A stretch of DNA of 64,000 nt, taken from Parvibaculum indicum. Its GTDB lineage: Bacteria; Pseudomonadota; Alphaproteobacteria; Parvibaculales; Parvibaculaceae. The position numbers were made by a program, and so were the translations under genes. Each line of letters starts with the position of its first letter. Position 1 is the first letter of the stretch. The DNA lies in assembly GCF_011762095.1 (NCBI RefSeq), contig NZ_JAASQO010000011.1, forward strand, positions 62,001 through 126,000, in the 5' to 3' direction. Under the pieces are notes generated by a model. The model was not told the DNA's origin. It ran no database searches and saw only the letters and a program-made list of their open reading frames with translations. Positions 26,567 to 35,854 of the stretch are shown one piece after another.

Positions 26567-28458
26567 GTACGGCCGAGCGGATGACGCCGGAACAGGAAAA
26601 GCCGAAGCGCGACTATTCCGTTTTCGAAGACGACATCGAAACGACCGGTGTCGACTTCGCGCTGCTGGGACGGCTTTTCAGCTGGATGAAGCCCTATAAG
26701 AGGCAAGGCTTCATCGCTATCGGGCTGGTGCTGCTGTCGGCAAGCGCTGCGGTGCTGGCGCCCGTCGTCATCAGCCGTGTCGTGGTGGACGGTATCCTGC
26801 TGCCGGAATCCGGCACGGTCGCCCCCGATTTCGGCCAGAAGGCGTTGAACGGATTCCTCGCTTCATCGCTCTCCCTGCACCCGCTCATAACCGCCTGCCT
26901 GCTCTTTGCCTTGTGGACGGTCTGCTGGGCGGCGTTCAGCCATGGCTTCCGGATCATGCTGGCGCGTACCGTGCTCCACGCGCTGCGCGACCTTCGGCGC
27001 GATCTTTTCGCGCATCTGGAGCGGCTACCCTCGAGCTTCTACGACCGCGTCGCCGTGGGACGGGTGATGACCCGCCTGACCAACGACATCGAAACCCTTT
27101 TCGAATTGCTGGCGGGGTTCGGCGTGCTTCTGGGCGAATTCGTGCCCTTCTTCGTCGCCGTCACGGTCATGCTCGCGCTCGATCCGGTACTCACCGGCGA
27201 ATTGATGGTACTGCTGCCCATTGCCGCCATCGCCACCTATATCTTCCGGGTTGCGTCGCGACGGGTCTACCGGGCGATCCGCAGCTCGCTCTCGCGCCTC
27301 AACGAAAACCTTCAGGAAAACCTTTCCGGTATCGAAGTCGTACAGCTCTACGGGCGCGAGCGGCTCAACTACGATCACTATACGTCCATCAACCGCGACA
27401 ACCGGGCGCAGGAAAACCGCGCCATCCTGATCGAGAGCTTCTACGGCCCCACCATGGACAGCATGGCCTTTCTCGCCATGTCGATGATCGTCTGGTTCGG
27501 CGGCCATCACGTGCTGGGCGGCGCGGCCACGCTGGGCAGCGTCGTCCTCTTCGCGCAATTTGCCGACATGATGTTCCGTCCCATCGTCGCCATGGGCGAA
27601 CAATGGAACGTACTCTTCCGGGCCATGGCAAGTTCGGAGCGTATCTTTCAGGCGCTGGACTGGGACGAGGCGCTGGCCGAGCCCGCCCGGCCGATACCTC
27701 TGCCGGAAAAGCTCGAAGGGCGCGTCACCTTCGATCGCCTCACTTTCGGATATTCGCCGGGCAATACGATCCTGCGCAATGTCAGCTTCACCATCGAGCC
27801 GGGCGAAAAGGTTGCGATCGTCGGTCCCACGGGCTCCGGCAAGACGAGCCTCATCCGGCTTCTCTGCCGTTTCTACGACGTGCCCCCGGGATCGATCCTG
27901 ATCGACGGGGTCGACATCATGCAGGTTCTGCCCGCCGAAATTCGCACGCGGATCGGCGTCGTATTGCAGGATTTCCACATCTTCTCCGGTAGCGTCTACG
28001 AGAATATCGCGCTCGGAAATCCGGCCATTACGCGGGACGCAGCGGAGCGCGCGGCGCGTATGGTCCATGCCGATCCCTTCATTCGCGCATTGCCGCAAGG
28101 CTATGACACGGTACTAACGGAGCGCGGGCGCAATCTCAGCCATGGACAGCGTCAGCTTCTGGCTTTCGCGCGCGTCCTGGCGATGAACCCCGAAATCCTG
28201 ATCCTCGACGAAGCAACCGCCAGCATCGACACGGAAACCGAAATCGTCATTCAGGATGCATTGCGCGAACTCACGCGCGGGCGTACCTCCATCATTATCG
28301 CGCATCGCCTGCAGACGATCCGGGAGGCCGACAAGATTGTCGTGCTGACGCATGGCGAAGTGCGCGAGATCGGCAGCCATGAAGACCTCATGGCGCTCGG
28401 CGGCCTTTACAAGACGCTATACGAACTTCAGGTACAGGATGTCAGCGGCGAAGCATGA
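26563..28458 (+). CDS. ABC exporter subunit (MdlB-like half-transporter)
   Basis: A 631-aa ABC exporter half with six helices and an ATPase domain: Walker A GPTGSGKTS near residue 420, an unusual signature LSHGQRQ near 524, Walker B ILILDEATASID with the catalytic Glu present, and H-loop AHRLQT. It complements the upstream subunit: the active ATP site would combine this Walker B with that subunit's LSGGQ, and the degenerate site would combine LSHGQ with the other's Asp. This asymmetry is the hallmark of BmrCD/TM287-288/MdlAB-type heterodimers, which export drugs or lipids. A GGGGAGGAACCGGC site precedes the ATG. Confidence 0.92.
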   Translation: MSTAERMTPEQEKPKRDYSVFEDDIETTGVDFALLGRLFSWMKPYKRQGFIAIGLVLLSASAAVLAPVVISRVVVDGILLPESGTVAPDFGQKALNGFLASSLSLHPLITACLLFALWTVCWAAFSHGFRIMLARTVLHALRDLRRDLFAHLERLPSSFYDRVAVGRVMTRLTNDIETLFELLAGFGVLLGEFVPFFVAVTVMLALDPVLTGELMVLLPIAAIATYIFRVASRRVYRAIRSSLSRLNENLQENLSGIEVVQLYGRERLNYDHYTSINRDNRAQENRAILIESFYGPTMDSMAFLAMSMIVWFGGHHVLGGAATLGSVVLFAQFADMMFRPIVAMGEQWNVLFRAMASSERIFQALDWDEALAEPARPIPLPEKLEGRVTFDRLTFGYSPGNTILRNVSFTIEPGEKVAIVGPTGSGKTSLIRLLCRFYDVPPGSILIDGVDIMQVLPAEIRTRIGVVLQDFHIFSGSVYENIALGNPAITRDAAERAARMVHADPFIRALPQGYDTVLTERGRNLSHGQRQLLAFARVLAMNPEILILDEATASIDTETEIVIQDALRELTRGRTSIIIAHRLQTIREADKIVVLTHGEVREIGSHEDLMALGGLYKTLYELQVQDVSGEA

Positions 28459-28480
28459 GATAGAAGAACGGCGCCGCGGT

Positions 28481-29350
28481 TCAGAACGCACCCTTTTCGA
28501 TGCGCATGACATCCGGGCTCTGCGGGTCGAGAACGTATGAAAGCCGCAGAATATATGCCTTCTTCCCTCCGCCCTGTTTGCCGGCGCCATTGCCGATCAT
28601 TGCCGGTTCGCCGGTTTCGTCTTCCCCGCTTCCCGCAGCCGATCCGGCATCGCCCTTCTTGCCATCGTCTGCGCCCGGGCGGTTTTTGATATCCGCTTCT
28701 CGATAGACGACTTGCACCAGGCGGTTCTCCGCGTCGGACGCGCGGAACACCAGAACGCCGCCATTGCGCAGACGGCGGTCGGCCACCTTCCGCTCGGGAT
28801 CGAAGCCGAGTTTCGAGAAATAGGATTTCAGCATCACCGCGGTTCGGGCGACCTGCACGCCGGTCGTCTCGCCGGAAACGGGCGTTCCCCAGACGATATT
28901 CACCTGGGTGAGCCCTTTGGACTTATAGCCGATAATGTAGCCGATCCGGGCCGCGCCGGTATCCGGCATCAGGTTTTCGGTGCGGACCACAAGCGCTCTT
29001 GTGCCGGTGGCGAGGTTGTCCCGCACGGCGATCCCGTCCTTGCCGATCCCGAAATCTTTCTCGATTGCAGCCCGGATCGCCTTCTCGTCATCGCCGAATT
29101 CAGCGGAGCGAAAGCCATAGACGGTTGCGGTTGGCGCGGACCGTGCCTGCTGCCCTTTTCCCGCCGCCGCCGTCATCGCGAAAGCGTTGCCACGGCCGGG
29201 CACCTGCCGGTCGTCGGCCGAATTGTATCCAACGAACGCCGCCGCACCGACCACCGCGACCGCAGCCAGCGCAACGATACCGATCAACTTCGGCTTCACA
29301 CGTCCGGATTTCTTCCGCTGGCGGATCGTTTTGGGTTTTGTGTCTTGCAC
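28481..29350 (-). CDS. Hypothetical single-span membrane-anchored protein
   Basis: A 289-aa protein with a basic cytoplasmic N-terminus (KPKTIRQRKKSGRVKPK), one membrane helix at about residues 22-43 (LIGIVALAAVAVVGAAAFVGY) and a presumably periplasmic domain. The latter contains a Gly/Asp-rich low-complexity insert (around residues 228-258). I recognise no family. The GTG at 29350 has an in-frame stop two codons upstream, so it is the only plausible start; the ribosome-binding site is weak. It converges with the ABC exporter operon and lies downstream of the MarR gene on the same strand (123 nt). Confidence 0.7.
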   Translation of the reverse strand: MQDTKPKTIRQRKKSGRVKPKLIGIVALAAVAVVGAAAFVGYNSADDRQVPGRGNAFAMTAAAGKGQQARSAPTATVYGFRSAEFGDDEKAIRAAIEKDFGIGKDGIAVRDNLATGTRALVVRTENLMPDTGAARIGYIIGYKSKGLTQVNIVWGTPVSGETTGVQVARTAVMLKSYFSKLGFDPERKVADRRLRNGGVLVFRASDAENRLVQVVYREADIKNRPGADDGKKGDAGSAAGSGEDETGEPAMIGNGAGKQGGGKKAYILRLSYVLDPQSPDVMRIEKGAF

Positions 29351-29473
29351 CTGTCAAGCCGCTCCCGTCGCCCTGGTTCCTCTATCGCGACAGGTCTATC
29401 ATGCAGGCCTTCGCCCGCTCATGCGGAATGTGCCGTTATGGGGCGGGAAATTGATCCGGAACCGATGAAATCG

Positions 29474-30010
29474 TCACCCATCCGAAGATTCCATTTTGGA
29501 CAGCATGGACCTCAATGCGTCGTCCAGCTTCCTGATCTGCTTTTCGCCCGCACCGGCCTGCTCCCACAGCTTGCCCTGACTCTCCAGGACCGCGTGGATC
29601 AGGTCCTCGCTCATTGCCTTGCCTTTTTCCGTCAGACGGATGTTCTTGCTTCGCTTGTCCTCGACATCCGGCATGAGCTGGATCAACCCTTTTTCCGAAA
29701 GGGATTTGAGGGCCCGCGTCATGCCGCCCGACGTGACCAGAAGGTGACGAGACAAAACGGACGGCCGAATTGGCTCGTCCGGGGACATCTTGCGCAATGT
29801 CACCAGCGCGTCGACCTCGACGCCGGAAAGGTCGAACTTGCGAATCTGGGTATTGGCAGCCTGCCGCATCAGGCCTTGCAGCCTCAAAAGCCGGATCACC
29901 AGCCTGTGCGCCGGCGTGTCGACTTCGGGCCAGTTCAAGGCCTGCTGCCCCAGCAGGGTTTCCGTATCTTCTTTTTTTTCTTTCACGCCCCCTCTTGCAC
30001 TCCTTCTCAT
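29474..30010 (-). CDS. MarR-family transcriptional regulator
   Basis: A 178-aa regulator. The winged helix includes IRPSVLSRHLLVTSGGMTRALKSLSEKGLI followed by the wing DVEDKRSKNIRLTEKGKAM, classic MarR. The start is taken at the ATG 30010; an in-frame GTG eight codons later (after GAGGGGGC) is an alternative. It is divergent from an RND efflux operon, with a perfect 24-nt palindrome 16 nt before its start, the typical layout of a MarR repressor controlling itself and a pump. Ligand unknown. Confidence 0.92.
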   Translation of the reverse strand: MRRSARGGVKEKKEDTETLLGQQALNWPEVDTPAHRLVIRLLRLQGLMRQAANTQIRKFDLSGVEVDALVTLRKMSPDEPIRPSVLSRHLLVTSGGMTRALKSLSEKGLIQLMPDVEDKRSKNIRLTEKGKAMSEDLIHAVLESQGKLWEQAGAGEKQIRKLDDALRSMLSKMESSDG

Positions 30011-30025
30011 CTCACTTAAATTTCA

Positions 30026-30049
30026 CTTGCAAGAAAGCTTTCTTGCAAG
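30026..30049. promoter_or_regulatory. Perfect 24-nt palindrome, probable MarR operator
   Basis: CTTGCAAGAAAG (30026-30037) is followed without spacer by its exact reverse complement CTTTCTTGCAAG (30038-30049). It lies 15 nt upstream of the MarR start and 163 nt before the RND adaptor gene. Assignment to MarR is inference from position and family habit. Confidence 0.8.
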
Positions 30050-30212
30050 CATTTTTAGGCCGAATTGAGGACAGGCAAAAGCCCTCTCTAACCGGCCATT
30101 CGCCGCACCCCCAGTTTCTGCGGCTTCCAGCCTGCGGGCGCGCCTGTCCGCCGTTCTGCATTGAGGCGGAATTCGGTCCGCCCAAGCAGCGCCCTGAGCC
30201 AAGGAAAACTAT

Positions 30213-31331
30213 ATGCGTCACTTCCCCACCGCTGCACTCATCCTCTGCGCCGTAGGGGTTGCCGTCGCGTCACCCGCGCTTTCCCAGCAGATGCCGGGCG
30301 GTGGTCCGCCCGCCGTCGAGGTCGTCTCGGTGCAACAACACAGTGTGCGGAACCAGCAAAAATTCAATGGCCGAATCGAAGCAACCGAAAAAGTCGATAT
30401 TCGCGCCCGCGTGGAAGGCTATCTCGGCCCGCTTCAGTATGAAGAGGGCAACCGGGTCAAGCAGGGCGATCTGCTCTTCGTGATCGAGAAGGATCGCTAT
30501 CAGGCCGACCTGAAAGAAGCCGAAGCCAACCTTGCCAGCGCCAAGGCGGAAGCACGGCTCGCCACGACGAGTTACGAGCGCGCGCGCAAACTCGTGGCCC
30601 GCAAGGCGGTGGCGCAATCGCAGCTCGACGATGCGACGGCCAATCTGCAAAAGGCGAAAGCCGCCGTTCAGGCGCAGGAGGCCGCCGTCTCGCTTGCCCA
30701 GCTCAATCTCGACTATACGGACATCAAGGCGCCCATAGACGGCCGCATCGGCAAGGCCTCCTTTTCCAAGGGTGCCTATATCAGCCCCTCTTCCGGATCG
30801 CTGGCGCTTCTCGTCGCGCAGGATCCGATCGACGTCACCTGGCCCGTTCCCTCGCGCCTCTATACGGAGATGGTGAAGGGCGGCGCGAAGAAAGAGAATG
30901 TCACGGTAAAGCTCCTGCTGCCGGACGGTTCGGCGTACGGGCCTGAGGGCACCATTCTCTATACCGAGCCCAGCGCAAATGAATCCACCAACACCATCAC
31001 GGTGCGCGCCGCCTTCCCCAATCCCGATCTGCTCCTCGTCGATCAGCAGCTCGTGACGGTCGTCATCGAGAGCCGCAAAGGCGAGCCGCGCATCACCGTG
31101 CCGCAAGCCTCGTTGCAGATCGACCAGCAGGGCGCCTATGTGCTGGTGGTCGACAAGGACAGCAAGGCCGAAATCCGCAGGATCGAAACGGGCGAGCAGA
31201 CCGGCAAGGACATCGTTGTGGTCAAGGGTCTTGCCGAAGGCGACCGGGTGATCACGGTCGGCCAGCAGAAGGTGCAGCCCGGCATGACGGTCTCCGCCCA
31301 TGAAGCCAATGAGGCGGAGGCGCAGCAGTGA
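30213..31331 (+). CDS. RND efflux periplasmic adaptor (membrane fusion protein)
   Basis: A 372-aa AcrA/MexA-type adaptor. It has a signal peptide (residues 1-24, ending SPALSQ, no lipobox Cys), a split lipoyl domain (VDIRARVEGYLGPLQYEEGNRVKQGDLLF and LDYTDIKAPIDGRIG) and a coiled-coil hairpin at about residues 95-165. Beta-barrel and membrane-proximal domains follow. It links the inner-membrane RND pump to an outer-membrane channel; no TolC gene is in this operon. Its stop overlaps the pump's GTG by 4 nt. AAGGAAA precedes the ATG. Expression is probably repressed by the divergent MarR. Confidence 0.93.
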   Translation: MRHFPTAALILCAVGVAVASPALSQQMPGGGPPAVEVVSVQQHSVRNQQKFNGRIEATEKVDIRARVEGYLGPLQYEEGNRVKQGDLLFVIEKDRYQADLKEAEANLASAKAEARLATTSYERARKLVARKAVAQSQLDDATANLQKAKAAVQAQEAAVSLAQLNLDYTDIKAPIDGRIGKASFSKGAYISPSSGSLALLVAQDPIDVTWPVPSRLYTEMVKGGAKKENVTVKLLLPDGSAYGPEGTILYTEPSANESTNTITVRAAFPNPDLLLVDQQLVTVVIESRKGEPRITVPQASLQIDQQGAYVLVVDKDSKAEIRRIETGEQTGKDIVVVKGLAEGDRVITVGQQKVQPGMTVSAHEANEAEAQQ

Positions 31332-34300
31332 TCTACGACCTCTTCATCAGGCGTCCGCGCCTTGCCATGGTGATTTCCATCGTGGTGACGCTGGCGGGCA
31401 TTCTCTCGCTGCAGGTATTGCCCGTCTCGCAATATCCCGACATCGCCCCGCCCACCGTTTCCGTCAGCGCGAGCTATCCCGGCGCCGATGCGCAAGTGGT
31501 GGAAGAGAGCGTCGCCCAGCCGGTGGAAGATGCGATCAACGGCGTCGACAACATGATCTACATGAAGTCGGCCTCCAACGCGGACGGTTCCTACTCGCTT
31601 ACCGTTTCCTTCGCTGTCGGAACCGATCCCGACCTTGCGACCATGAATACCCAGACGCGCGCCGCACAGGCGGAAGCGAGCCTTCCGGAAGATGTGCAGC
31701 GGACCGGCGTCACCGTCAGGAAGCAGTCCGGCGACATCCTGCAGCTCTATGGTTTCTATACGACCGACGACAAGTTCGACCGGCTGTTCCTGTCCAACTA
31801 TCTGACGCTGAACGTGCTGAACGAGCTGAAGCGCGTCGACGGCGTGGGCAATGCGCAGATTTTCGGCGCCGCCGATTATTCGATGCGTATATGGATCGAC
31901 AATCCGCAATTGCTCGCCAATCTGGGGCTCACCAACCGGGATCTCATCAGGGCAATCCAGAACCAGAACGTCCAGGCGCCCGCGGGTACGCTGGGCGCCG
32001 CGCCGCTTTTCGACGACCAGTCGCTTCAGTTGACGGTGCGGACCAAGGGACGCCTCAAGACGGCGGAGGAATTCGGCAATATCGTCGTCCGGGCCGAGCC
32101 CGACGGTTCGTTCGTCAGGCTCAAGGACGTCGCGCGCGTCGAACTCAGCTCCAAGTCTTTCGGCGAGAACGCAACCCTCGACGGCAAGCCCTCGGCGGCG
32201 CTCGCCGTCAATCTGGCGCCCGGCGCCAATGCCGTGACGACGGCCGAGGCCGTGCAGGCGCGGCTGGAAGAACTTGCCCAGCGCTTCCCGGAAGGCCTCG
32301 GCTACACGAAAATGATCGACGGCGCCGACTTCGTGAACGAGATGATCGCCAAGGTCGCCGAGACGCTTCTGGAAGCCTTTGCGCTTGTCGCCATTGTGGT
32401 CTTCGTCTTTCTGGGCCGGTTCCGCCCCACCGTCATCCCGCTGCTCGCAGTGCCCGTCGCGATCATCGGCGCCTTTACCGTTCTTCTCGTCTTCGGATAT
32501 TCGGCGAATACGATTTCGCTGCTTGCACTGGTGCTCGCCATCGGCATCGTCGTCGACGATGCGATCATCGTGGTGGAAAATGTCGAGCGCGTAATGGAGG
32601 AGGAACCGGACCTCACGCCCTCCCAGGCGGCGCACAAGGCGATGGGCGAAATTGCCGGCTCCATCATTGCGATCACGCTTGTGCTGCTTGCCGTGTTCGT
32701 CCCTGTGGCCGTGCTGCCGGGCTCGTCGGGTGTGCTCTTCCGTCAGTTCGCCGTCGCGATTTCAGCCGCCATGGTGATCTCGGGCATCAATGCGCTGACG
32801 CTCACGCCTGCGCTCTGCGCGATGTTCCTGCGGCCCGGCGAACCGGCGGGCTTCATGCGTCCGATCTCCTCTTTCATCCACAATGCCGCGGGAAAATACG
32901 CCGCCTTTATCGGCCGTTTCGTCCGCGTGGCGATCGCCTCGCTCGGCGCCGTGGTCGTGGTCGCGATCGTCGCCTTCCTGGCCATCCGCTACACACCGGC
33001 CGGTTTCGTGCCCGACGAGGACAAGGGTTATGTCATCGCCATCTATCAGCTTCCGGCAGGCGCATCGCTCAACCGCACCATAGCCATCGGCGACAAGGCC
33101 GTTGAGGTTATCCGCAAGGACGAAGCGGTCGACAATGTGGTGCGCGTGGCGGGGATCGACATTCTGGGCGGCGGTTCCGCACCCAATGCCGGCGTCATGT
33201 TCGTCAAGCTGAAGGATTATGCGGAACGCCGCTCGGCCGATCTCTATGCGCCGGCCGTTCTCCGCCGCCTGACGCCGCAACTCATGGCCATTCCCGGCGC
33301 GAATTTCATCCCGCTGAACCCGCCGGCCATCAACGGCCTGGGCCGGGCCGGCGGCTTCGAGTACATTCTGGAAGCGCTCCAGGGTCAGGCTCCGACGGAC
33401 ATGGCCGCCGTCTCCCGTGCTCTCATGGTCGCCGGCAACCAGCAGCCCAAGATCGGGGCGCTCTTCTCCACATATGACGCCTCCACACCGCAGGTGCGCC
33501 TCGATATCGACCGCGACAAGGCGCAAACCCTCGGCATCACCATCAGCGATGTCTTCACCGAACTGCAGTCGCAGCTGGGCGGGTACTACGTCAACGACTT
33601 CAACCTGTTCGGCCGCACCTGGACGGTCTATCTGCAGGCCGCAAAGGAATACCGGTCTCGGATCGACGACATCTACGCCATCCAGGTACGCAACGGCGAG
33701 GGCCAGATGGTGCCGATATCGAGTTTCGCCACGGCGCATCTCGATTCCGGTCCGCGTCAGATCACGCGCTACAACAACTACCGCGCGGTCTCACTGAACG
33801 GCTCCGCAGCACCGGGATACGGTCTCGGCGAAGCCATGAATGCAATGGAGGAGATCAGCCCCGAGACGCTGCCTTCCGGCTATGCCTATGAATGGACGGG
33901 CCTTGCCAAGCAGCAGCAGGAAGCAGCCGGCCAGACGGGCCTGGTGTTGGGTCTCGCCTTCGTTTTCGCCTATCTCTTCCTCGTCGCCCTTTACGAAAGC
34001 TGGGTGGTTCCTGCCGCCGTGCTGTCGTCGGTGGTGGTCGCAGTCCTCGGTGCCATGTTCGGCATCTGGATCGCCGGGCTCAGCTTCGATCTCTACGCCC
34101 AGATCGGCATCGTGGTGCTGGTGGCGCTGGCGGCGAAGAACGCCATTCTCGTCAACACCTTCGCGCTGGAGCAGCGATCGTCCGGCGCCGATCTCGACCA
34201 TGCGACCACGCATGGCGCAGAGATGCGATTCCGCCCGGTGATGATGACGAGCTTCGCTTTCATCATGGGGCTTGTGCCGCTTGCCACCGCATCCGGGCCC

Positions 34301-34477
34301 GGCGCGGGCGCCATGGTGGCGGTCGGCGTGCCGGTTCTCTTCGGCATGCTCTTCGCGTCGAGCTTCGGCATGCTTCTCATCCCGCTTCTCTTCCACACTT
34401 TCCAGCAATGGCGCGAGAAATTCGGCGGCTGGAAGCCCGGAATGGAAACGGTGCCGGGTGCCGAACCCGATATCTGA
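31328..34477 (+). CDS. RND multidrug efflux transporter, AcrB/MexB type (HAE1)
   Basis: A 1049-aa inner-membrane pump of normal family length. It shows the N-terminal FIRRPRLAMVISIVVTLAG, the TM4 proton-relay motif GIVVDDAIIVVENVERVM, the duplicated half with GIVVLVALAAKNAILVNTFA in TM10, and large porter loops. HAE1 pumps use the proton gradient to extrude drugs, bile acids, dyes and solvents through a tripartite channel. GTG start in a GTGA overlap with the adaptor gene. A long-armed hairpin follows its stop. Confidence 0.95.
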   Translation: MIYDLFIRRPRLAMVISIVVTLAGILSLQVLPVSQYPDIAPPTVSVSASYPGADAQVVEESVAQPVEDAINGVDNMIYMKSASNADGSYSLTVSFAVGTDPDLATMNTQTRAAQAEASLPEDVQRTGVTVRKQSGDILQLYGFYTTDDKFDRLFLSNYLTLNVLNELKRVDGVGNAQIFGAADYSMRIWIDNPQLLANLGLTNRDLIRAIQNQNVQAPAGTLGAAPLFDDQSLQLTVRTKGRLKTAEEFGNIVVRAEPDGSFVRLKDVARVELSSKSFGENATLDGKPSAALAVNLAPGANAVTTAEAVQARLEELAQRFPEGLGYTKMIDGADFVNEMIAKVAETLLEAFALVAIVVFVFLGRFRPTVIPLLAVPVAIIGAFTVLLVFGYSANTISLLALVLAIGIVVDDAIIVVENVERVMEEEPDLTPSQAAHKAMGEIAGSIIAITLVLLAVFVPVAVLPGSSGVLFRQFAVAISAAMVISGINALTLTPALCAMFLRPGEPAGFMRPISSFIHNAAGKYAAFIGRFVRVAIASLGAVVVVAIVAFLAIRYTPAGFVPDEDKGYVIAIYQLPAGASLNRTIAIGDKAVEVIRKDEAVDNVVRVAGIDILGGGSAPNAGVMFVKLKDYAERRSADLYAPAVLRRLTPQLMAIPGANFIPLNPPAINGLGRAGGFEYILEALQGQAPTDMAAVSRALMVAGNQQPKIGALFSTYDASTPQVRLDIDRDKAQTLGITISDVFTELQSQLGGYYVNDFNLFGRTWTVYLQAAKEYRSRIDDIYAIQVRNGEGQMVPISSFATAHLDSGPRQITRYNNYRAVSLNGSAAPGYGLGEAMNAMEEISPETLPSGYAYEWTGLAKQQQEAAGQTGLVLGLAFVFAYLFLVALYESWVVPAAVLSSVVVAVLGAMFGIWIAGLSFDLYAQIGIVVLVALAAKNAILVNTFALEQRSSGADLDHATTHGAEMRFRPVMMTSFAFIMGLVPLATASGPGAGAMVAVGVPVLFGMLFASSFGMLLIPLLFHTFQQWREKFGGWKPGMETVPGAEPDI

Positions 34478-34502
34478 ATTGCTCCGCTCCCTCGCGGGGC
34501 AT

Positions 34503-34549
34503 GAGCGGACGGATCCCCCCTCTCCCCCTTTTGCGGGGTCCGTCCGCTC
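34503..34549. terminator. Hairpin after the RND operon
   Basis: Eleven-base arms GAGCGGACGGA (34503-34513) and TCCGTCCGCTC (34539-34549) are exact reverse complements around a 25-nt pyrimidine-rich loop. No T-run follows, so it may only shield the 3' end. Confidence 0.45.
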
Positions 34550-34608
34550 GATCCCTTCCATCGCTCCTCTCCCAGCGCCATACTGGCGACGAGGGGAAGG
34601 AGCGACGC

Positions 34609-35067
34609 ATGACAAGAATGACGGGCCGCGCCGCGGCCGTGCTGATCGCGGCCCTTGCGATATTTTCCTCTCCCGCCCATGCCGAAAAGCCCGGCGTTCC
34701 CGTCACGCTGAGCGGCTATAGCGCCATCGACGGCGACGATCTCGTCATCGGCGGTGAAACATCGGCCCCGGACGGAACGTGGCTCATCTTCGCAACCTAT
34801 TCGGTCGAGACGCCACGCATCCGCAAGAGAAGCTACATGCTCGTGAAGAACGGACGCTTTTCCGCGCGGGTGAACGTTTACGGCTGGCCGTCCGGGGAGA
34901 TCGAAACCGACATCCATTTCCAGACCATGCTGCCCGAGCGCGAGCAGCCGGCCATCGTATTCCGGAAATACGGCGCCAAGGGGGAGCGGATGACCGGCAA
35001 GACCGTTGTGCAGCAAGGCGAGTCCTACCGGGCCGCCGTCATAGAACTACGCACCCGTAAACCCTGA
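34609..35067 (+). CDS. Exported hypothetical protein, 152 aa
   Basis: A protein with a signal peptide (MTRMTGRAAAVLIAALAIFSSPAHA) and a probable all-beta domain (VPVTLSGYSAIDGDDLVIGGETSAPDG, RSYMLVKNGRFSARVNVYGWP) resembling an Ig-like or transthyretin-like sandwich. No family is recognised. A GGGGAAGGAG site precedes the ATG at 34609. It lies between the RND operon and the convergent end of the heme operon, and is probably a single gene. Confidence 0.7.
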   Translation: MTRMTGRAAAVLIAALAIFSSPAHAEKPGVPVTLSGYSAIDGDDLVIGGETSAPDGTWLIFATYSVETPRIRKRSYMLVKNGRFSARVNVYGWPSGEIETDIHFQTMLPEREQPAIVFRKYGAKGERMTGKTVVQQGESYRAAVIELRTRKP

Positions 35068-35071
35068 TACG

Positions 35072-35854
35072 TCAGGCCACGAAGATTTGCGGACAGCCGC
35101 GCTCGGGATGCTCGACCACGCGCAGATCGATGCCGTAAAGCGAGCTGAGCCTGGCTTCCGTCAGCACCTCATGCGGCTTTCCCTCCGCGACGAGACGCCC
35201 CCGGTCCAGGATCGCGACGCGATCGGCGTAAAAAGCCGCGAGGTTGGGCTCGTGTAAAATGGCGAAGACCGACGTCCCCTCCGCATTCATGGTCTTGGCG
35301 CGGGCAAGAATGTGGTGTTGATGCGTGAGATCTAGATTGTTCGTCGGCTCGTCCAACAACAGATAACGGGTTTGCCCGCCGCCCTGGGCCGACCAGATCT
35401 GCGCCAGCACCCGGGCAAGCTGCACGCGCTGCCTCTCGCCGCCGGAGAGCGTCGTATATTGCCGGTCGCGCAGATGCTCGATCCCGGCGGCTATCAGGGC
35501 CTCATGCGCGATATGGGCGTCTTCTTCCCTGTCCGTGATGCCGAAATGGGGGCTCCGCCCCATCAGCACGACATCCATCACGTCGAAACCGAATGTCAGT
35601 TCCGATTGCTGCGGCAGGACGGCGCGGCGGCGCGCGAGAGCCGTGGCGTCATGCGCGGCAATCGGCACATCGTCGAGCAGGACCTCGCCCCGGTCGGGCG
35701 ACAGCGTGCCGGCGAGCGCGGAGATCAATGTAGATTTACCCGCGCCGTTCGGTCCGATCACGGCCAGGAACTCGCCCGGACGCATGGCGATCGACACATC
35801 GTCGAGAATGGTCTTGCCGCCCCGCCTCACCGACAGGTCACGAGCTTCCAGCAT
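35072..35854 (-). CDS. hmuV: Hemin ABC transporter ATP-binding protein
   Basis: A 260-aa ATPase with Walker A GPNGAGKST, signature LSGGERQRVQ, Walker B LLLDEPTNNLD and H-loop His in AILHEPNLAAFYADRV. The strongest FecCD-partner resemblance is to HmuV/BhuV. It powers heme import through HmuU. It is last in the hmu operon: its ATG overlaps the hmuU stop by one base. Confidence 0.93.
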   Translation of the reverse strand: MLEARDLSVRRGGKTILDDVSIAMRPGEFLAVIGPNGAGKSTLISALAGTLSPDRGEVLLDDVPIAAHDATALARRRAVLPQQSELTFGFDVMDVVLMGRSPHFGITDREEDAHIAHEALIAAGIEHLRDRQYTTLSGGERQRVQLARVLAQIWSAQGGGQTRYLLLDEPTNNLDLTHQHHILARAKTMNAEGTSVFAILHEPNLAAFYADRVAILDRGRLVAEGKPHEVLTEARLSSLYGIDLRVVEHPERGCPQIFVA

